64,000 nt of DNA from Saussurea involucrata (taxonomy: Eukaryota; Streptophyta; Magnoliopsida; Asterales; Asteraceae). Under the pieces are notes generated by a model that searched no databases, was not told the origin of the DNA, and saw only the letters and a list, made by a program, of their open reading frames with translations. The position numbers and the translations under genes are program-made. The stretch spans positions 32,057,870 through 32,121,869 of the forward strand of contig CM066317.1 in the NCBI GenBank assembly GCA_033807775.1, given 5' to 3'. Shown piece by piece: positions 11,341 through 21,086 of the stretch; positions within the stretch are counted from its first letter, which is position 1; each line of letters starts with the position of its first letter.

Positions 11341-12646
11341 GAGCATCCACACTCATCTTGCACATGACATTGCAATCTGGCATAGCATTCCACGTAGATT
11401 GCAAGGTCTTGCAAGTTTAGCAAAACTTTTCACAATGAAATATATATAAAACAAATACATTTTTGTTTAATTTAATTTATTTATTAGTTTCTTTAAACAT
11501 TAATTATCAATATGTTTGGTAAGTTTAATTCATTTATTAATTTATTTGAACATTATTTTATATTATTTTTATTAAAATTTCTACCTACAATTTATTTTAA
11601 ATAAATGATATATTTTATGCGATGTTTTTTATTTAAACTATTAAAATAAAAATATATTAATATAAAGAAATTAAGAAAATACAAATACTAATAGTTCGTA
11701 CACAAAGATCAAAAAATTTACATAAGTAAATACAACATAAATATTACATCATCATTCGTTTAAAAGTATGTGAATTTGTTTTTCGTATAAACTTCGTTGT
11801 GCCGGAGTCATTGTTGATGTATCAATTTTCATCAATTTAATTGCCAATTTTTGTTTTCGACGATCTTAGTTTTAGTTTGTCCATGCCTGAAATTTCTCAA
11901 ACTCGTCTTCCTAAGTATGAGAACTATCTTTGACGTCATACAAGAGTCCGCAATAGCAGAGGCGGACCCAAATTTTTTTTCTTACGGTGGCACCTTTGAC
12001 GAACCTAAAAATTTTCCACATCGCCCGATGTTGTTTTAGCCTAATTCCACTGCTTTGAGAAATTTTTTTAATTTTTTTCTCGATTTCGAGGAACTTTAAA
12101 AAAAATCAATTTCGAGAGAACTTTTCGGGCTTTTTTGGTTGATTTTAAGAGTTTTTGGTTGATTTTAGAGTTTTTTTTATACGGTTGCACCATTCAAAAC
12201 GATACGGTTGCACCCTTTAAAACGATACGGTTGCACTCTTCACACGACTAAAATTTTTTACCCTTCGCCGGACGAACGATATGGTGGCACGTGCCACCGT
12301 ATGCCCAAGGCTAGGTCCGTCACTGCACAATAGGTCAACAAATCATCAATTGCAAACCGATTTAGTGGAAAAGATTTGGAGTCGATTTGGAAAAGAAAAT
12401 AATTAGTAGTGTAATGTTTATTGTGTATTTTGTGTAATATTTGTATTTTTAATAAACGTTGCATGTTTTCAATATATCCATGTATTTTATCTGTTAATTA
12501 AATTATATTTACACAAAATATAATAAAAGAAAATAAAAGTAAAATTTTAGTTATCTATATTTTATAATTAATTTATTATTTGTATTATTCGTATTATAAT
12601 TTATTAATCTAGAAAAAAGTTTAGTCTTTTAGGAGTGCTGATGGTC
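11341..12646. mobile_element. PIF/Harbinger element (non-autonomous), TTA target duplication
   Basis: The left end GAGCATCCACACTC follows TTA (11338-11340). The right end GGAGTGCTGATGGTC, a diverged inverted copy, precedes TTA (12647-12649). On the minus strand near 11770-11820 there is a short relic (MTPAQRSLYEKQIHILL) resembling the tail of a PIF ORF1 protein. No transposase is present. It contains the small hAT at 11957-12325. Confidence 0.6.
11957..12325. mobile_element. Small hAT MITE, 8 bp target duplication (7/8)
   Basis: Terminal inverted repeats are CAGAGGCGGACC (left) and GGTCCGTCACTG (right). The flanks are CGCAATAG (11949-11956) and CACAATAG (12326-12333). Inside, the phrase ACGGTTGCAC recurs three to four times and a GTGGCACGTGCCAC palindrome lies near 12283-12296. 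No coding capacity. Confidence 0.75.
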
Positions 12647-13157
12647 TTAAAATAGAATGACGGTTGAAGTCAGATGTAAATTTTTTTAAAATTTTAAATT
12701 ATTTTTTAATGTATTTTAATTTTTGAGTAAATTACATGATTGGTCCCTGTGGTTTACACAAAATTGCACTGTGCGTCCCTAATTTAAAATAATTATGGAA
12801 ACTGTCCCTGTGGTTTACATTTTCACACGCCTTTGGTCCCTATGTCCTAACACCATTAAAAATTTCTGTTAGTTGGGTTAATTAGAAGGACAATTTAGTC
12901 ATTTCATATTCATTTTCTTTTCTATTACAATTATAGGGACCAAGAGTGTAATTTTGATTTACATGACCACAATATTTTAGTCATTTAATTAAAAAAAATT
13001 CTATTAAAACCAAGAGCACCAAGAACACATGAAGACCAAGAAGACAGTATTTTGAGGTTACTCCAAATTCTATTACTAACATGAAACTTAGATTATCTCT
13101 GATCAATTACTGTATTTAAATCCAAAAGGATTGAGCACATTTCTACAAAACTGAATG

Positions 13158-13740
13158 TTAAAGAAGCAACCTGGGAAGCTCACATGCATCAGCCTCCCAC
13201 CGCCACTTCATATATTCTTCATCAGATCTTCCATTGGCTTGGCAATCAAAAGCTTCATCGATACAACGGCAAGAGCCAGGTTTATAAGTTGGGCAGTCTT
13301 CATCTTTCACCCATTTCCCAGAATGCATATTACAACTCCTCCCCCATTTCACACTCTTCTTAACTAATCCCACTTTCATTTTCCGAAACTGACTCATCGT
13401 TAACCAATTCTAAATCATTTGGAGGAAGTGGGTTTTCCTCTGCAGACTAAATTGAGTCATCGTTGATGAAATCCAAATCGTTTGACTTTGTTTGAAGCAA
13501 TGCGGTATTCTCTACAGACCGAGTCTCAACAAATCCAATTCTAGTATTGGATTTGGAGTTGTGAATCTCAGGATCTGGAATTCGGTTGTTCGGATATGTT
13601 GTTGTGTAAACAGATAAATGGGAATCGAGAGTTCCTTTGTTGAAGAGAACAACGGTTGCGAGAAATATTAAGAGCAAGAAGAGGATGGGGAATGTGTAGC
13701 GATTCTCATCCCCAGAAAAATCGAAACCCTTTCAAAACCC
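13158..13740 (-). pseudogene. TBL (trichome birefringence-like) gene fragment captured by the MULE
   Basis: Read on the minus strand from about 13740, the fragment encodes a short basic N-terminus and a signal-anchor helix (FPILFLLLIFLATVVLF). A spacer then leads into the PMR5N domain that starts CNMHSGKWVKDEDCPTYKPG and includes NGRSDEEYMKWRWEADACELPR. That domain is diagnostic of TBL polysaccharide O-acetyltransferases, Golgi enzymes that acetylate xylan, mannan or pectin. It ends at a donor-like CCCAG|GTTGC near 13170, so it corresponds to exon 1 only. It is broken by an in-frame TAG at about 13447 and a frameshift between about 13360 and 13400, and the catalytic GDS and DXXH parts are absent. 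It is cargo, not a working gene. Confidence 0.8.
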
Positions 13741-14134
13741 TAGAAAAATCAGTGTTCTAGGGAGAAGAAGAAGCGAAGGACCAGAAGACCCTGTGTTCAT
13801 CGTGACCAGTAGATCTAGATGAAGATGAATCGATGTAGAATCACCACGATATCATTCTCCAAATCAAAACCCAGGTCGGAGTGGTGAAATCGTTACAGAT
13901 CGGTAGGATGAGACCTGGAAGACGACATCTGGAGGACGAGATCGAGCTCTTGTGTTTGCAGAGGGGGAAAGTCGACGGGAAGAGAGGAGGTCGCCGGTGA
14001 AAGTGTGCACGGAAGAGGGGATGGAGGACGCCGACGCGAATGGAGGAGGCGATGGAGATGATAACCTCCTAAAATAATTCCTCCAAAATAGGTGTTTACC
14101 AAAATTAAATAACTAACTAAAATAAATAAAAATA

Positions 14135-14934
14135 GGGAAAAGTCTAAAAACACCTAACAAACTATCCAGTTTTGCGTGGTAAGTTCCTAAACTATTTTTT
14201 TAAATGAAAAAACCATTAAATTTTCTCATTTTAAATGATTAAGTCCCTAAACTATTTCTTGAATGAAAAAACCATTAAACTTTCTCATTTTGAATGATCA
14301 AGTCTCTAAACATTTTTCTTAAAAATATAAATCACCGAACTTTTAAAAATTTCCTATAACCGACTATAAATGTTTTATAATTAAAAAAAACTAAATTAAA
14401 TTTACCGTTCTCAAACCTTACGTCATTCAGACAATCAGACCCCACGCAATACCCGAGGTCAACAGTTTGATAGATGATATGTAGAACGGAGAATGACGAG
14501 GAGTGGCGAGGGGGAGCGGTACCGTTGTTTGCTTGCTAGGAGTTTGAATGACGTACGGTACCGTTGTTTGCTAGGAGTTTGAATGACGTACGGTTTGAAA
14601 TGGTAAAACCGATTTAGACTTTATTTTACTTTAAAATAATTCTAGTCGGTTACAGTTATTTTTTGTTGTTAAAAGGATGCACGTAACCAACTTTGAAAGT
14701 TCGATGATTTATTTATTAAAAAATGTTCAAGGACTTAATCATCCAAAATGAGAAAGTTCAATGGTTTTTTCATTCAAAGTGAGAAGTTTTAATGGTTTTT
14801 TCATTCAAAAAAATAGTTTAGGGACTTAATCATTCAAAATGAGAAAGTTTAATGGCTTTTTTATTCATACAAATAGTTTAGGGATTTAACCCTTCAAAAT
14901 GAGATAGTTTGTTGGGTTTTTTTGAACTTTTCGC
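14135..14934. mobile_element. MULE nested inside the Pack-MULE, perfect 9 bp target duplication
   Basis: The element starts GGGAAAAGTCTAAAAAC and ends in the inverted form GAACTTTTCGC. It is flanked by ATAAAAATA at 14126-14134 and 14935-14943. Its long arms contain multiple diverged copies of a unit with AGTCCCTAAACTATTT and CATTTTNAATGATTAAG. No protein is encoded. Confidence 0.8.
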
Positions 14935-15305
14935 ATAAAAATATAATTTACTTAAGCAAATGTCTTTAATACACTATGGGATTTTAATGTAAAAAATCAA
15001 AAATCAAAATTACACTCTTGGTCCCTATAATTTTAATAGAAAAAAAAATTAATATGAAATAACTAAATTGTCCTTTCTAATTAACCCAACTAACAGAACT
15101 TTTTAACGGTGTTAGGGCATATGGATCAAAGGCGTGTGAAAATGTAAACCACATGGACGGTTTCCATAATTATTTCAAATCAGGGACGCACAATGCAATT
15201 TTGTGTAAACCACAGGGACTAATCATGTAATTTACTCTTAATTTTTTATGCTATCGTAGCATTGCATTGGTTTATTTTCTGCGTAAGCGAGGATTTCCTC
15301 TATAC

Positions 15306-15925
15306 TAGGGGTGAACATAACCGGGTACCCAGCTAAAATTCATGGAATCAGAACGGGAACCGGCGATTTCTAGAATGTAGGAACCGGAACCGGAATCGCT
15401 TACATCGGTTCTTTATATTTTGGAACCAGTACCGGAACTGACGGTTCCGGGTACCCAATGTCAACTTTTTCATTTTTTTTAACAATTCATACGATAAAAT
15501 TGTAATTTTAAGTCTATTGCAAACTATAAAATATCAACATAAAGTAATAAATTCAATAAATGGTGAAAACTAATCCGATAAAAACTCATTATTACATAAA
15601 TAAATTAGAAACTCTCGAGAATTGAGTTTTGACATCAATAAAACGACTTCCATAACAATTCACGTCTTTACGTCAAGTCGTCAACACCTCAAATAAAACA
15701 CTTGGATGAAAACGAATAAAATACCTAATAAAGATACAAAACTAATATCATATCATTAAATATTTAAATATAATAAATATATAATAGCGGGACCGAGTAC
15801 CCAAGGATAACGGTTCCAAAAAAATGAGAACCGGAACCAATCACATCGGTTCAGGTTCTAGAACCGACAGTTCCAGAGCGATTCCGGTTCCAAAGACGGG
15901 TACCAAGTTCCGAAGTTCACTCCTA
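15306..15925. mobile_element. hAT-like element next to the ISD11 start, 8 bp target duplication (6/8)
   Basis: Termini are TAGGGGTGAAC (left) and GTTCACTCCTA (right). The flanks are CTCTATAC (15298-15305) and CTCCGTAC (15926-15933). Both arms are rich in GGAACCGG and GGGTACC, as in the remnant at 870-4063, and the middle is AT-rich with no transposase. It ends 90 bp upstream of the ISD11 start codon, so it occupies that gene's promoter or 5' UTR. Confidence 0.8.
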
Positions 15926-16015
15926 CTCCGTACACATACGAAACAACGTGTCCGAACAACAGCACACACACGCGCATACACTCTTGACTCTTTGACGCTC
16001 TTTTCTCCCAGAAAA

Positions 16016-16243
16016 ATGGCACCGCCGCCGTCTCGGACGGAAGTCCTCTCCCTTTTCCGGTCATTTGTCCGATCAGCCCGTCAGTTCCCCGACTACAACA
16101 TCAGGGAGTACACCAAACGTCGTACAGTCGACGCTTTTCACGGCAACAAAACTCTATCAAACCCTTCCTCGGTCGCCTTCGCCTTCGCCTATGGCAAGTA
16201 TCAGCTGCAGGTTGCCAAACGACAAGCCCTTGTATATTCATTC
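16016..16243 (+). pseudogene. ISD11: ISD11/LYRM4 homologue, 5' part (76 codons), split by a Copia insertion
   Basis: Start ATG 16016 opens MAPPPSRTEVLSLFRSF, followed by DYNIREYTKRRTVDAF and QVAKRQALVYSF. This is the LYR-family protein ISD11 (LYRM4), the small mitochondrial partner that stabilises the NFS1 cysteine desulfurase in Fe-S cluster assembly. Plant members are about 90 residues. The LYR tripeptide appears as LFR, as in other plant ISD11 proteins. The frame runs unbroken until base 16243, where the Copia element begins after CATTC. The remaining 13 codons lie beyond the element at 32931. Several residues (YGKYQLQ) look diverged, so it may already have been decaying or be a duplicate copy. 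The frame also extends upstream into the hAT, but conservation starts at 16016. Confidence 0.88.
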
Positions 16244-16896
16244 TGTTGGATATAGTGTCCAGAGTCATTAACTATTGGTCAGATTTCTAATAATAGCAGG
16301 GTCCTTTTGGGTTGCCCTTAAGACCCAAAATAAACAATCAGAAGAATTAAAGGGAGTTAAAGCAATTAGTTCAATTGATGATAAGCTGCAATATAATTAA
16401 TTAGATTAATTATATAAAGTGCAGGGACTGATTGGTTAAAATAGTTTTAACAAGCTTATCGGTTCAAGGGGGCTAAGTGTAAAATAGAGGGTTATAAATA
16501 AACTGCTAGGGGTTAAACCCTAATGAGTTTTTTCAATCTCTCTTGGAGCCGTCGATCTCCCTTCTCCCTCTCCCAAAATCATAAACCCTAATTTAGGGTT
16601 TAGTGATTAAGCATCTTCTTGTTGTTGGTACTTTGGTGTTCTTAAGTGTGAGCCACTAGAGGGATTCATACTATTGGTCCTTGATATCCAAGAAGCGAGA
16701 TCAAAGGTTTGATTCATCATTGTGGTTTTCGACAATCGCAATAAACAAGTGTTCTTGATTCAATCTTTTGTAGTTAATTATCTAGAACGCAATATATTCA
16801 TATAGGTTGATAGTTTGTATAACCATTGATGATAAAAAATAAAATATGCTTCTGTTGCCTATATCATGTGGTTGTATGTTTACTCAAAACCTTACA
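16244..16896 (+). repeat. 5' LTR of the Copia element
   Basis: 653 bp, TGTTGGATATAG to CCTTACA. The matching 3' copy is at 32270-32925. A GGTTATAAATAAAC box near 16489 is the likely TATA of the LTR promoter. Confidence 0.95.
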
Positions 16897-16897
16897 G

Positions 16898-16909
16898 TGG
16901 TATCAGAGC
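16898..16909 (+). other. Primer-binding site (initiator tRNA-Met) of the Copia element
   Basis: TGGTATCAGAGC begins one base after the LTR end, the normal position for first-strand priming. Confidence 0.9.
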
Positions 16910-17284
16910 CATTGTTCTTAGATATTATCTCAAAAGTGTTTCAATTTGATTTGCAAATCTGTTTATGTTGGATTAGGGTTTTCGAAATTTAGGGTTTTGA
17001 GGCTACAAAATCGATTTCAAATTTTTGTGGCCATTGGATTGCTTAATCCCTAAGTTAGGGTTTCATGGTCATAACCTCAAAACATAATTTTTGGAAACTA
17101 ATTTTTTACTTGCATAAAAGGTTTGTATTATTAGCGATTAAGTTTTATCGAAATCCCTAAAGGGTATAGGGTGGTCTTTTTTTTATGCAATGTTATACCC
17201 TAATTGTTTTTTACTAGTTTCCTAACTTGCCTAAAACACAACAATAAACAATTTTGGCAAATATTGAATAGATAATCTTACATA

Positions 17285-17872
17285 TTATCTTATCTTATAT
17301 TAATATATTTAGGTTGAATAAGATTGTAAAATAAACATTAACATTATTTATATAGTGAATATAAATTGTATGTCAAATATTTACATTAATTATTAGCATG
17401 TGTCCTTACATGTTTAATTGAAATTAATTATGGAAACGATTATATTAATTATTAAATGTGTCCTCACATGGTTAATTGGAATTAATTAGATAATCATAAT
17501 TTTAAATTGTTTAAAATTCCATTCAATCTTATCTTATATAAATATATTTAAGTTGAATAATATTGTAAGATAAACATTAACATTATTTATATATAGTGAA
17601 TATAAATTGTATGTCAAATATTTACATTAATTATTAGCATGTGTCCTCACATGTTTAATTGGAATTAATTATGGAAACGATTATATTAATTATTAAATGT
17701 GCCCTCACATGGTTAATCAGAATTAATTAGATAATCATAATTTTAAATTGTTTAAAATTCCATTCGATTGATTTATATGAAAACAATTATATTAATTATT
17801 AAATGTGCCCTCACATGGTTAATTAGAATTAATTAGATAATCATAATTTTAAATTGTTTAAAATTCCATTCA

Positions 17873-17910
<38 letters not shown>
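17285..17910. repeat. Tandem repeat of about 240 bp in the Copia leader, ending in (TA)n
   Basis: Two long units (about 17285-17522 and 17525-17762) and a partial third (to about 17872) share phrases such as TTAATTATTAAATGTG and CATAATTTTAAATTG. A TA run follows at about 17876-17910. The sequence is strongly AT-rich and non-coding, lying between primer site and gag. Confidence 0.8.
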
Positions 17911-17914
<4 letters not shown>

Positions 17915-18539
17915 CCTTAATTATATATATAAAATTAAATTATACATTGATAGTCAAACCGAGACTAGGCGTACTCACTATAAGCACTCTAAGGGGGTTT
18001 AAGGAGGTTACCTATAATATGGTTGCCGAATGAGTCAATGGTTTTTAAAACGCCCTGCGTTACCATACTCACCGCCTCTTGTGTGGACTAGTGGAATTAC
18101 CGAAAAGGTTTGATAGGTCAATGTGACAAGTTAAAAGTATTAACTATGAAGTATAAAAACAAAATCCAGTTTTAGATATACTAAGAAATGTGAAAGTCTT
18201 ATGCTACCCATGAAAAGAACACACATATTCTTATAATTTGTTAACGGAGCGTGTGCGGTTTGCCGGCACGTTAATGTGAAACTATAGTCGAAAATGATGT
18301 GGCACTCGTGATTCTCAAGCGTACTTGAGCCGAGGGGTCCATGTGTTCTTGCATGGTCGATTCACCATCTAGTTTGTGATCCTCAGCATCCCAGTCACAA
18401 ATAGAAGATAAGCATAGTCGAGATTAACATGCCATTGACATAAGTCAGTGAATCTCAAAAGAACTAAGAGTTTCATAGTGAATGAAATTAACAAATAGCA
18501 TTTGTTTACCTAAATAACTTTGTGATGTGATTACGGCAT
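17911..18539 (+). other. Non-coding Copia leader up to the nested insertion
   Basis: Unique-looking leader without open frames. It resumes after the nested element at 27721 and leads to the gag ATG at 27837. The total leader is about 1.75 kb once the insertion is removed, long for Copia. Confidence 0.6.
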
Positions 18540-18766
18540 TGTAACACCCGTAATTTTCGGATAAGTACAACTTCGAATCAGTGTGGAATCGATCTTTTAA
18601 GAAAAATATGAAAAATAGGATTTTGGGTTAAATACTAGATTTTATGGTCTTGTTGGATGGGGAATTCGAATACGAGTCCAACGGTTCTTTCCGGAGCGAA
18701 AACGGAGTTATAACGAAGAAGTTAGGGCCAAAACAACTTTCGGTACAATCGCGGCTAAAATGACCA

Positions 18767-18865
18767 GCGAAAGCGACACTTGTGTCACTCTCGCCGATTT
18801 TGTACCGAGAGCTATTTGAGCCCGGCGAAAGTGCCCAGCGAAAGTGACACTTGTGTCACCCTCGC
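18767..18865. repeat. Pair of GCGAAAGTGACAC/GTGTCAC.CTCGC hairpins in the LTR
   Basis: Near-perfect inverted repeats lie at 18767-18794 and 18838-18865, each able to form a stem of about a dozen pairs with a TTGT loop. The same pair recurs in the 3' LTR near 24940-24968 and 25011-25040. They lie about 230-330 bp into the LTR, in U3. They could be regulatory palindromes or part of a duplicated unit. Confidence 0.75.
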
Positions 18866-20033
18866 ACGTCACTTTAGCCGTCGGGTACCTGGATGATTTT
18901 GAAGAAGTTAGGTCAAATTGAGGTTTTGGGTATAAATGGAGATTTTGATGGTTGATGTTTGGAGAACAATTCTAATTGGTTAAATGTAGTTATTCATGGT
19001 TGGAATTTATGAATCTAGGTTTTTGGAAGATTTGTCTTGAAGATGCAAGTTTCTTCAAAGGAGCTTACGTTTGGGGAAAATCTAGATTTAGCCTAAATCT
19101 AGCAAGGTGAGTTCAAGTTGCTTTGTGAAAACTTTGTACATGCCAAAATGTTTATTTTTAAAGTATTTGGGTGCTTTATATAAAATTATCACTTGTTGAG
19201 TAATTAGTGGGTTTGATTAATTAAAGTGTTGAGCTTTACAAATCTTGTAAAACACCCACATTTGGGGATTTTGGTCAATCTTGGCCGTATGAATACTTTG
19301 AGAGTTGTAAACCTTTATTTTGGGCAGATGGCCAATTGAGAATTCCAAAGGGTAAAGATTTTTGGGTAACGATGTATTTTGGTTTACATAATCATGTGAG
19401 TAACACGTATTTAGCTAAACGTTTATTTTGGCCTTTAAAGGCTTGATTTATACTCAAATGAGTGTTTAAGTGTTTGTCGGTTTTAGTAGCTCAAGGTGGA
19501 GTCTTGGAAGTGTTATGTGCTTAATTGCGTTTTCTTTGAGTATGTGCCGGTGTGAGTGTTTGGTCTTAGACGTGAAGGCCGTTGTTGATTTTGTATTCTT
19601 AGTACCTTTGGGACTAATGAACTATGATGGGTTATATGCATTGTCGAGTTACAAAAGATTTACATATACGTATACACACATATAGATGCATATATGATTT
19701 GACTTCATTGGGAAAGTGGCAATGAAGGGGTTGTGAGATTATCATGCCTCGGAGCACGTGTTTGCATGATGTGGGTTAGATGCATTTCATTTCATGAATT
19801 GATATTGATACCTGATCATTAGATCTTTTGAGCAGAGGGCTCGGTTTTGGACTCAGTTGAGTCTCGAGGGCGTTCGCCCAATTTTTTTATAAGCTCGACG
19901 TGGGCTTGGGGGTTGAGTGGCATGAATTGCATTATATTCGATGTTTACATGATTGGAATGCATTAGATATTCTTTTGGGGTCATGTATATCTTTACATCA
20001 AGTAAGCTTGTTTTGGATGGTGGGTTTCCAAGG

Positions 20034-20300
20034 TAAAGACCTAGTATGGTTGAACTTGGTAGTTTTAAATGGACTAAAGACCTAGTATGGTTGATGTCTA
20101 AGATGGGCTAAAGACCTAGTATGGTTGATGCCGAAGATTGACTAAAGACCTAGTATGGTTGATGTCAAAGATGGGCTAAAGATCTAGTATGATTGATGCC
20201 GGAAATGGACTAAAGACCTAGTATGGTTGATGTCTAAGACGGGCTAAAGACCTAGTATGGTTGATGCCGAAGATTGACTAAAGACCTAGTATGGTTGATG
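20034..20300. repeat. 34 bp minisatellite in the 5' LTR, about 8 copies
   Basis: Unit AAAGACCTAGTATGGTTGATG plus a 13-base variable part (for example TCTAAGATGGGCT or CCGAAGATTGACT), with alternating variants. The same array is kept in the 3' LTR. Confidence 0.9.
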
Positions 20301-21086
20301 TCATCTGCTTTCCACATCCAAGAAGCTTAATTACGTTTATAAATTGTGGTTTAATTTATGTGTTGGCCACATTCGATGAGATCGGGTCTCCCCCGTCACC
20401 GAAGGGTATTGATTTCAGTATTTTATTATTCGCATTGTTGAGGTTATATTATATGCATATAGATTGTTTCGATGACTGATGGACGGATTTATGTTACATC
20501 CTTATTGGATGTTTTAACTATTGGAGTTTTATTCGCCGTGACGATTACTTGAGAAATTATTATTTAATTAACTCTTGATGTGAGTTTTGGATTTGAATCC
20601 TTTGCAGAGAAATGATTTTCATTGGAAGCTTTCCTCACAAGGATTGTGTGTGTTTGGAAAATGGGTCGTCGATATCTTTTATACAAACCAGTTTTGAAAA
20701 TCACATATTAAGTTGCATGTTTTGGTTTATCAAATGATTTGCTCGTGATGTAAACTCTTGAACTCACTAGGCGTTAGCCTAACCTTTTTATTTGTCGGCA
20801 TGTGCAACAGGTTCAGGTTGGGAATAGCCTTAGCTACACTGTGAAGTGATGAGTGCTAGTAGAGTGCACGAGAAGTGAGATGCTTAGCGAAGTCTTGCGC
20901 ACTTATTTAGGATTAGCAACTTGCAATCGGGTTAAGTAACACCCGCCTTGAGTTATTAGTTGTGAAGTTTGTGATGTTTAAACTTTGAGGTATTTTCAAG
21001 GATGTTTTGTAGAAATGTTTTATCATCTTTTAGATATTTTATCGAAATTACCGTTAGTTGCTCGTTCCAAATTTAAGGGTGTTACA

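Larger units (their letters stand above)
12725..15237. mobile_element. Pack-MULE (Mutator-like, non-autonomous) with perfect 9 bp target duplication
   Basis: Long terminal inverted repeats of about 240 bp begin GAGTAAATTACATGATTGG. The target duplication TTAATTTTT is perfect (12716-12724 and 15238-15246). The interior has no transposase. It carries an antisense piece of a TBL gene (13158-13740), GC-richer DNA of unknown origin (13740-14090), and a second nested MULE (14135-14934). Two other elements with the same terminal word lie at 41560-42833 and 42901-43249. Confidence 0.9.
11060..15268. mobile_element. Outer MITE (PIF/Harbinger Tourist-like), split by two later insertions
   Basis: The left terminus GAGCATCTCCAACATC follows TTA (11057-11059), the same terminal word as the clean MITE at 33973-34344. 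Its body is interrupted by the PIF element at 11341-12646 and the Pack-MULE at 12725-15237. Residual MITE sequence lies at 11060-11337, 12650-12715 and 15247 to about 15268 (TATGCTATCGTAGCATTGCATTGG). The right terminus is eroded, so the exact end is uncertain. Confidence 0.45.
18540..21086 (+). repeat. 5' LTR of the LARD-like element, with a 470 bp internal deletion
   Basis: 2547 bp. Compared with the 3' LTR it lacks the segment 25068-25537. The break lies at a shared TGGA (after 25067 and at 25534-25537), consistent with short-homology deletion. Otherwise the two LTRs are nearly identical in order and sequence. Confidence 0.92.

Noticed and set aside
19470..20479. Three open frames of 61-71 codons that recur at 26104-27113
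   Set aside because: The identical pairs lie in the two LTRs of the LARD-like element; conservation reflects recent LTR duplication, not coding constraint.
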